Positions 32,613-38,283 of a DNA stretch of 38,283 bases are shown piece after piece; the stretch's first letter is position 1; every line of letters begins with the position of its first letter. This DNA is from Roseibacillus sp. GTDB lineage: Bacteria > Verrucomicrobiota > Verrucomicrobiia > Verrucomicrobiales > Akkermansiaceae. The stretch spans positions 1 to 38,283 of the forward strand of contig JAKVCR010000183.1 of NCBI GenBank assembly GCA_022448985.1, in the 5' to 3' direction. A model generated the notes under the pieces. The model was not told the DNA's origin, did no database searches, and worked only from the letters and a program-made list of their open reading frames with translations. The translations under genes and the position numbers were made by a program.

Positions 32613-33968
32613 TCAGGCCAGTTGAGTCTGCCAGCGTTCAATCTCCCGGCGGACGTTTTCGATTGAAGGTGCACCGGGGTTGGTGCGCGCCCGCAGGGCG
32701 GCCTCGAGATCGAAGACCTCCCTGGCATCGCTGCTGAATTCACCGGAAATGGTGCTGAGATCAAGGAGGTTGAGCGGGGTGTTCCCTTGCTCTGCGGCAG
32801 CCACCGCTTGCCCGACGATCTCGTGGGCCTCACGGAAGGGAACGCCCTTGCGCACGAGGTAGTCGGCAAGGTCTGTAGCGAGGAGGAGAGGGTCATCGGC
32901 AGCCTGACGGCAGTTCTCTTCGTTCACTTTCATGGAGGCAATCATCTCGGCGTTCACCTCAAGGGCGAGAGTGAGGGTCTCGATGGAGTCAAAGAGAGGC
33001 TCCTTGTCTTCCTGCAGGTCGCGGTTGTAGGTCAGGGGAAGACCCTTGAGGGCGGTTAGCAGTGCAACGAGGTTGCCTACCAGGCGGCCCGTCTTGCCGC
33101 GGGTGAGTTCGCACACGTCAGGATTTTTCTTCTGCGGCATCAGCGATGATCCGGTGGTGTGCTCGTCGCTCAGGGTGGCAAAGCCGAACTCCGCGCTGCA
33201 CCAGAGGACCAGGTCTTCACTGAGGCGTGAGAGATGGGTGCCCAGCAGGGAGAGGGCGAAGAGTAGTTCGACGATATAATCGCGGTCTGCGATGGCGTCC
33301 ATTGAATTTGTGGTCACGCCCTCGAAGCCGAGTTCCTGGGCGATAGCATGACGATCCAGGTTGATGGTGGATCCGGCGAGAGCACCGGATCCGAGGGGGC
33401 AGATGTTGAGGCGCTTGCGACAGTCGCGCAGGCGCAGCTTGTCGCGTTCCAGCATCTCGACGTAGGCGAGGAGATGATGGCCGATGGTGACGGGTTGGCC
33501 GCGCTGAAGGTGGGTGTAGCCGGGTACAATGACAGCGGCGTGCCTGTCCGCCTGGGCGAGCAGGGCACGTTGCAGGCTGGTGCCCAGTGCGAAAAGGCGG
33601 TCAATGGAGGCGCGGCAGTAGAGGCGGGTGTCGGTAGCGACCTGGTCATTACGGCTGCGCGCAGTGTGTAACTTGGCACCTGCCGGCCCGATTTTCCGGG
33701 TGAGGGCGGCCTCGATGTTCATGTGGATGTCCTCCAGTTCAATGGAGAACTCGAACTCGCCCTTCTCGATTTCCTTCTCGATTTCGCGCAAGCCGGTTTC
33801 GATCTGTGCGAATTCATCTTCGCTCAGAAGGCCCGCGTTCATTTGAGCCCGGGCGTGAGCAATCGATCCGGCGATATCGTATGGGTAGAGACGCCAGTCG
33901 GAGGAGATAGACTCCCCGTAGCGTTGTACCAGATCAGCAGTTTGCTGAGCGAAGCGGCCCTTCCACAT
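32613..33968 (-). CDS. argH: Argininosuccinate lyase
   Basis: ArgH splits argininosuccinate into arginine and fumarate, the last step of arginine synthesis. The 451-residue cytoplasmic product has the N-terminal MWKGRFAQQTADLVQRYGES, the EDIHMNIE and LHTARSRNDQVATD substrate-binding motifs, the GYTHLQRGQPV catalytic-base motif and the fumarate-lyase signature GSSLMPQKKNPD. Length and motifs are normal. ATG 33968 has no Shine-Dalgarno sequence; a TGAAACT heptad array ends 6 nt upstream instead. It is 130 nt downstream of fxsA, and the CotH gene starts 124 nt after its stop. No other arginine gene is present nearby. Confidence 0.98.
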   Translation of the reverse strand: MWKGRFAQQTADLVQRYGESISSDWRLYPYDIAGSIAHARAQMNAGLLSEDEFAQIETGLREIEKEIEKGEFEFSIELEDIHMNIEAALTRKIGPAGAKLHTARSRNDQVATDTRLYCRASIDRLFALGTSLQRALLAQADRHAAVIVPGYTHLQRGQPVTIGHHLLAYVEMLERDKLRLRDCRKRLNICPLGSGALAGSTINLDRHAIAQELGFEGVTTNSMDAIADRDYIVELLFALSLLGTHLSRLSEDLVLWCSAEFGFATLSDEHTTGSSLMPQKKNPDVCELTRGKTGRLVGNLVALLTALKGLPLTYNRDLQEDKEPLFDSIETLTLALEVNAEMIASMKVNEENCRQAADDPLLLATDLADYLVRKGVPFREAHEIVGQAVAAAEQGNTPLNLLDLSTISGEFSSDAREVFDLEAALRARTNPGAPSIENVRREIERWQTQLA

Positions 33969-33974
33969 GTGGGA

Positions 33975-34009
33975 AGTTTCAAGTTTCAGGTTTCAAGTTG
34001 CAAGTCTCG
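33975..34009 (-). repeat. Heptad array (consensus TGAAACT) before argH
   Basis: Read on the minus strand (gene sense) the array is CGAGACT, TGCAACT, TGAAACC, TGAAACT, TGAAACT: five consecutive 7-bp units. It ends 6 nt before the argH ATG, where a Shine-Dalgarno sequence would be expected. Consensus, period, orientation and distance match the array before thrS at 15853-15887. Confidence 0.8.
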
Positions 34010-34098
34010 CGGCAAAGATTGCCTGAAATCCTCCAGGTTATTGAAAAGATCACCATCCCGGGGGGAGAGGTGGTCGCAAACCAGGGAGCCACTACTTG

Positions 34099-34536
34099 TT
34101 AGATATCGATAAAATCGGTATCCTTGGAGTGCTGGGCAGCGGAGTCCCGGGTCCCGGGGGGAGGGTCGATAATCTGGATTCGACCCTTGAGATAGCTGCC
34201 AAGTTGGTTGCGAATGGTTTCGCGCGTCGGGGAAAAAAGCAGGAGAAATCCTACCGTGTCGGTGAGGAAGCCGGGAGTGAGGAGGACCGCCCCGGCGAGG
34301 AGGATGAGGAGACCGTCGAGGGCTTCCCGGTGGGGCAGTTCTCCACGGGCCATTGCTTCCCTGAAGCTGGAGAGGGCCCTGGCCCCCTGTGATTTTGTCA
34401 ACGCGGCCCCGATCAGCGCGGTCAGGAGAATGATGCCCAGGGTGGCTGGTAGCCCGATCCTCACCCCGATACTGAGAAAGAGGATCAATTCCACAATGGG
34501 GACCAGGATGAAGAGAATGAGGAGCTTGAGGAACAT
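34099..34536 (-). CDS. fxsA: FxsA-family cytoplasmic membrane protein
   Basis: The 145-residue protein has the FxsA layout: two closely spaced hydrophobic helices at the N-terminus (FLKLLILFILVPIVELILF and IGLPATLGIILLTALIGA), a KSQGARALSSFREAMARGELP cytosolic loop, and a second hydrophobic block with the conserved LAGAVLLTPGFLTDTVGFLLL. A polar C-terminal tail of about 40 residues follows. E. coli FxsA suppresses F-exclusion of phage T7; the general cellular role is unknown. ATG 34536. It lies between the dehydrogenase gene and argH on the same strand. Confidence 0.92.
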   Translation of the reverse strand: MFLKLLILFILVPIVELILFLSIGVRIGLPATLGIILLTALIGAALTKSQGARALSSFREAMARGELPHREALDGLLILLAGAVLLTPGFLTDTVGFLLLFSPTRETIRNQLGSYLKGRIQIIDPPPGTRDSAAQHSKDTDFIDI

Positions 34537-34553
34537 GGAACCGTAAAGAGAGG

Positions 34554-34580
34554 GCAGCCTGCAGGAGAGATTAAGGCTGC
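34554..34580 (-). terminator. Hairpin between the dehydrogenase gene and fxsA (possible weak terminator)
   Basis: GCAGCCT (34574-34580 read on the minus strand) pairs perfectly with AGGCTGC (34554-34560), with a 13-nt loop. It is followed in the minus direction by CCTCTCTTTA rather than a true T run, and ends 17 nt before the fxsA ATG. It may attenuate read-through, be a translation-start structure, or have no role. Confidence 0.25.
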
Positions 34581-34631
34581 AAGATCTAAAGTCAAAGATG
34601 CTCCTGAATCAACAGGGGGAAGCCGGGGCCA

Positions 34632-35657
34632 TCAAATTTCAATGATAGCCTTGACGGTTCCACGGGTGGGATCGGTAAAAGCCGCAAATTCCGCAGGCAC
34701 GTCGTCGAAGGCCAGACGGTCGGTGATCCAGATGTCGGTGTCGATCCGGCCTTCAGCGATGAGTGTGATGATCTTGCCGAAATCGGCAGGGAGCGCGTTG
34801 CGGCTTGCGAGAAGGGTGAGCTCACGACGGTGGAAGACGGGAGCGTGGGGGAAGGAGAGGGTCTCGGTGGTGATGCCCACGTAGATCACCCGACCAGTAA
34901 AGGCGGCGTACTCGAAACAGGTGGACATCGATTTGACGCTCCCGGTGGCATCGATCACGATATCGGCCAGTTCTCCGTCGGTGATTCCTTCAAGATCGGT
35001 GAGATGCGATCCTTCCGGGTTGAATACGATAGTGTGATCAATCCCGAGCTTTTCGCGGCAGAACTGAAGACGGCTTTCCACCATGTCCATCACGATGATG
35101 TTGATGTCGTGAAGCCTGAGAAATTCCAGGACAGCCAGACCGATGGGACCGGCACCAATCACGAGCACGGTCTGGCCTGGTTGTGGATCGGACCGGATCA
35201 CCGCGTGGTAGCCGATGGCGAGAGTCTCGACGAGGGCGAGTTGATCGTAGGAGAGGTTGTTGCCGGGGTGGAGCTTGTGAGCGGGGCAGATCCACTCGGG
35301 GCGGAGGCCCCCGTCCGTATGAACTCCCAGGACCTGGACCCCGGGACAGCAATTGCTGTGTCCTTTCCTGCTGGTAGGGGTGGTGGGATCGTTCACGTAG
35401 GGCTCAAGGGAGCACTTGTCACCGACCTGGATATTGTCCACTCCCTCGCCCACCGCTACGATTTCCAGCCCCAATTCGTGCCCGGGGATGCGGGGGTAGG
35501 AAAAGAATGGCATCTTGCCGAGATAGCCGGAGAGGTCAGTGCCGCAGATGCCCATCCGGTGGGTGCGTACCAGGGCCTCCCCAGGGCCGGGGGCCGGGGG
35601 ATCGGGGAGGTCGATCATGGTGATGACCTCGGGCCGGGTGAATTCGATTGCTTTCAT
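34632..35657 (-). CDS. Zinc-type medium-chain alcohol/polyol dehydrogenase
   Basis: The 341-residue MDR-family enzyme has the catalytic zinc motifs MGICGTDLSGY (Cys near 38) and GHELGLEI (His-Glu), with ETLAIGYHA further on. A Rossmann dinucleotide-binding GAGPIGLAV follows, indicating NAD(P)-dependent oxidation of a sugar, polyol or sugar acid. In the structural-zinc lobe only the adjacent pair in SNCCPG remains of the usual four cysteines, so this site is probably lost. Neighbours (RbsD/FucU-like, Gfo/Idh, TIM-barrel isomerase) suggest a carbohydrate catabolic role; the substrate is unknown. ATG 35657. A perfect LacI-like palindrome lies 46-59 nt upstream. Confidence 0.9.
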   Translation of the reverse strand: MKAIEFTRPEVITMIDLPDPPAPGPGEALVRTHRMGICGTDLSGYLGKMPFFSYPRIPGHELGLEIVAVGEGVDNIQVGDKCSLEPYVNDPTTPTSRKGHSNCCPGVQVLGVHTDGGLRPEWICPAHKLHPGNNLSYDQLALVETLAIGYHAVIRSDPQPGQTVLVIGAGPIGLAVLEFLRLHDINIIVMDMVESRLQFCREKLGIDHTIVFNPEGSHLTDLEGITDGELADIVIDATGSVKSMSTCFEYAAFTGRVIYVGITTETLSFPHAPVFHRRELTLLASRNALPADFGKIITLIAEGRIDTDIWITDRLAFDDVPAEFAAFTDPTRGTVKAIIEI

Positions 35658-35702
35658 GGCAATTGGTGAATTTGTGCAGGGGAGGAAAGGGGGCAGGATT
35701 CT

Positions 35703-35716
35703 CTGAAAGCTTTCAG
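35703..35716. promoter_or_regulatory. Perfect 14-bp palindrome, candidate LacI-family operator
   Basis: CTGAAAGCTTTCAG is a perfect even palindrome in the gap between the RbsD/FucU-like gene stop and the dehydrogenase start, 46 nt before the latter. Its TGAAA-n2-TTTCA form resembles LacI/GalR-family operators of sugar catabolic genes. No regulator gene is in the window. Confidence 0.4.
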
Positions 35717-35777
35717 TTATGACCGGGGTGATTTATTTCGGCAGCACCCCCGTCTTGCCTCGCGCCATGACAAGGCG

Positions 35778-36176
35778 TCACACGGATTCCAGGATGACGT
35801 TTCCATATGCGGTGGGATCGCCGGTGCGAATGAGACCGATAGCCTTTGGGACGCGGGTCTTGAACTCGAGGTGCGGTTCACGGGTGACCTCGGCCCCCGG
35901 AAAGGAGGAAAAGCATTCATCGAATGCAGCAATGGTTTCCGGTGGGTTGGTGTTGAGGAATTCCTCGGCCTGCCAGATGTGGCCGATCTTGAAGTTGGGC
36001 TGGAGCAGCTTGAGGACGTCAAGGACGTTGGGAATGCCGCGGGTCAGCGCAAGGTCCACGGTTTCTATTTCACTCCAGTAGGGGAAGGCCCAGTCGCAGA
36101 TCACCAGGGTATTGGTGTGGCGGATGCGGGCGATGAGGTCGAGAACGTGCGGATTGAGGATACCTTCCTGAAGCAT
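35778..36176 (-). CDS. RbsD/FucU-family sugar mutarotase-like protein
   Basis: The 132-residue product aligns with RbsD/FucU, enzymes that interconvert pyranose/furanose or anomeric forms of ribose and fucose. Matching blocks are MLQEGILNPHVLDLIARIRHTNTLVICD (family GILNxxLxxxxAxLGHTDxxVIxD), VDLALTRGIPNVLDVL, and the terminal IRTGDPTAYGNVILE with the conserved Tyr-x-Asn. The catalytic His of GHTD is kept, but Asp is Asn and the following ADAGLP is CDWAFP, so it is a divergent member. I set the start at ATG 36176, where the family begins; the frame is open upstream but not conserved. It lies between the dehydrogenase and Gfo/Idh genes. Confidence 0.8.
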   Translation of the reverse strand: MLQEGILNPHVLDLIARIRHTNTLVICDWAFPYWSEIETVDLALTRGIPNVLDVLKLLQPNFKIGHIWQAEEFLNTNPPETIAAFDECFSSFPGAEVTREPHLEFKTRVPKAIGLIRTGDPTAYGNVILESV

Positions 36177-36288
36177 GGACTGTCTGATGGTGGTTGGGAG
36201 CGTGGTGTGACACCTTTCGCGGGGGGAGTCCAAGCCTTTTTCCCATCCGGTCGCATCCCGGGGCCGGGGCCGGGTAGTCCATGAAACA

Positions 36289-36322
36289 GGAAGCCTTCCC
36301 TGTTCGGACAGGGAAGGCTTCC
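36289..36322 (-). terminator. Long perfect hairpin after the Gfo/Idh gene, probable terminator
   Basis: A 15-bp perfect inverted repeat (36289-36303 with 36308-36322; GGAAGCCTTCCCTGT and complement) encloses a 4-nt loop. It lies 24 nt beyond the Gfo/Idh stop codon in the minus direction and is followed by TGTTTC, a poor T tract. It should end the isomerase-Gfo/Idh transcript or protect its 3' end. Confidence 0.6.
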
Positions 36323-36346
36323 GGGATCCCTGAGGAAAACTACCTC

Positions 36347-37489
<1,143 letters not shown>

Positions 37490-37529
37490 ACTCGAATTTC
37501 TGTTAGATCTTTCGGGTTGCGGGCAGGCC

Positions 37530-38283
37530 TTAATCCCAGCCGTGGGCGTCGCGAACGTCGATCATGGCCTTGAGGATGGCATTCCAGGTTTCGGGCTTCT
37601 CAAGGGTTTCGTTCGGGAACATGCATCCGTCCCAGCAGATGTGCTGGATGCCGCGGTCCTGTGCGCCCTGCAGCCAGTAGCCGGCGCACTTGGTGATATC
37701 GAGTCTGCCGTTCGGATCATCAGCCGGGCAGTGTTTGCCAGTCTTGTCGTGGCTGCCAGCGCCATGCACTTCGCCGTCGTTCTGGGCAACGTGGAAGTCG
37801 ATGGTCCAGGGACGGAGGGCGTCGGTGACTTTTTCGTAGGCGTCCCAGAACTGTTCTTCACCGTGGTCCTTCTGCAGGAGGCCATCCTCGGGGGCGTTGT
37901 AGCCGAGCATGAAGGTGTAGGTGTGGGCTAGGTCGGCCTGGAAACCGAGGGATTCCGGCATGCCAACTTCTTCCATGAGGGCGACGGCGGCCTTCCAGGA
38001 ATGGAGACCAGCCCAGCAGACTTCGCCTTCGGCGGCCAGACGCTCGCCGTGGTCAGCGGCGATCCTGGCAGCTTCCTTGAAGGTAGTGGCGATGCGCTTG
38101 AGGTTAGTAGCGGGGTCTTCAAGGAATTTGGCGACGCCGAATTCAGCGGAGTCGATGCGGATGACTCCGTATTTGCGGGCGCCGTGCTCATTGAATACCT
38201 TGGCGATACGACAGGCCATCTTGACGGCGTCGAGGAACTTGGCTTGTTGCTCGTCGGAGCCCATGGCGGAGTCGCCGACAGTG
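37530..38283 (-). CDS. TIM-barrel sugar isomerase/epimerase-like protein (5' end outside window)
   Basis: The frame is open to the right edge and stops at 37530, giving at least 251 C-terminal residues. It resembles the AP-endonuclease-2/xylose-isomerase-like TIM barrel family: an alternating alpha/beta pattern with candidate metal-ligand segments [34 protein letters not shown] and [10 protein letters not shown]. The Met at 38264 is probably internal, because residues upstream (TVGDSA) continue smoothly and the first barrel strands are still missing. It is probably the upstream gene of an operon with Gfo/Idh. Inositol-catabolism isomerase (IolE/IolH-like) or a general sugar epimerase are options; the substrate is unknown. 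Confidence 0.8.
   Translation of the reverse strand, partial: TVGDSAMGSDEQQAKFLDAVKMACRIAKVFNEHGARKYGVIRIDSAEFGVAKFLEDPATNLKRIATTFKEAARIAADHGERLAAEGEVCWAGLHSWKAAVALMEEVGMPESLGFQADLAHTYTFMLGYNAPEDGLLQKDHGEEQFWDAYEKVTDALRPWTIDFHVAQNDGEVHGAGSHDKTGKHCPADDPNGRLDITKCAGYWLQGAQDRGIQHICWDGCMFPNETLEKPETWNAILKAMIDVRDAHGWD

Noticed and set aside
31133..32737. Long plus-strand open frame (534 codons) opposite the CotH/LTD gene
   Set aside because: It is a mirror of the Asp/Gly-rich repeats of the real gene; it has no recognisable motif and runs into argH.

Overview
The window is about 38 kb of GC-rich, tightly packed bacterial chromosome. It most likely comes from a member of the Verrucomicrobiota, and I see no plasmid, phage or insertion-sequence signal. 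The phylum call is an inference. It rests on a giant secreted CotH/lamin-tail protein ending in an 'LEYAVGGNP'-type C-terminal region, a CRTAC1-type FG-GAP/ASPIC lipoprotein, a MoxR-DUF58-BatA-vWA module and heavy use of secreted calcium-repeat proteins. These occur in Planctomycetes as well, so the phylum is likely but not proven.

Layout. (1) 1-7156, plus strand: a translation/RNA operon with the 3' end of a probable nusA, infB, rbfA, an inserted lipoprotein/nucleotide-cyclase pair, nrnA, truB and ribF. (2) 7198-13618, minus strand: moxR, DUF58, BatA-vWA and vWA/GATase-like genes. (3) 13936-15709, plus: rpsM-rpsK-rpsD, closed by a strong intrinsic terminator with no rpoA or rplQ behind it. 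(4) 15895-21772, plus: thrS, infC, a HAD phosphatase, an ATE/Bpt-like aminoacyl-tRNA-protein transferase homologue and an exported 5'-nucleotidase-type phosphoesterase. (5) 21799-22848, minus: class I DAHP synthase. (6) 23125-25318, plus: M42 aminopeptidase and lgt. (7) 25347-25880, minus: LysM lipoprotein. (8) 26362-28677, plus: FG-GAP/ASPIC lipoprotein, convergent with a 1261-residue CotH/LTD secreted protein (minus). (9) 32613-38283, minus: argH, fxsA, then a sugar-metabolism group (zinc-type dehydrogenase, RbsD/FucU-like protein, Gfo/Idh/MocA oxidoreductase and a truncated TIM-barrel isomerase).

Functionally the left half is dominated by initiation and maturation of translation: IF2, IF3, RbfA, TruB, S13, S11, S4 and ThrRS. 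Several of these carry unusual acidic low-complexity extensions: (AAEEEP)n in the probable NusA tail, (AAEEKP)n in a 110-residue extension of S11, and a Glu/Asp tail on IF3. infC appears to start at an AUC codon 5 nt behind a good Shine-Dalgarno sequence. ThrRS lacks its TGS domain.

The most promising unexplained signals are: a degenerate TGAAACT heptad array that ends 6-7 nt before the start codons of both thrS and argH; the S11 extension; the Cys-less ATE-like protein; the translationally coupled lipoprotein/cyclase pair inside the nusA-infB-rbfA-nrnA-truB-ribF cluster, whose cyclase keeps its catalytic residues but has lost the purine-selecting pair; and a perfect LacI-type palindrome upstream of the dehydrogenase. 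No complete new multi-gene defence or mobile system is evident.
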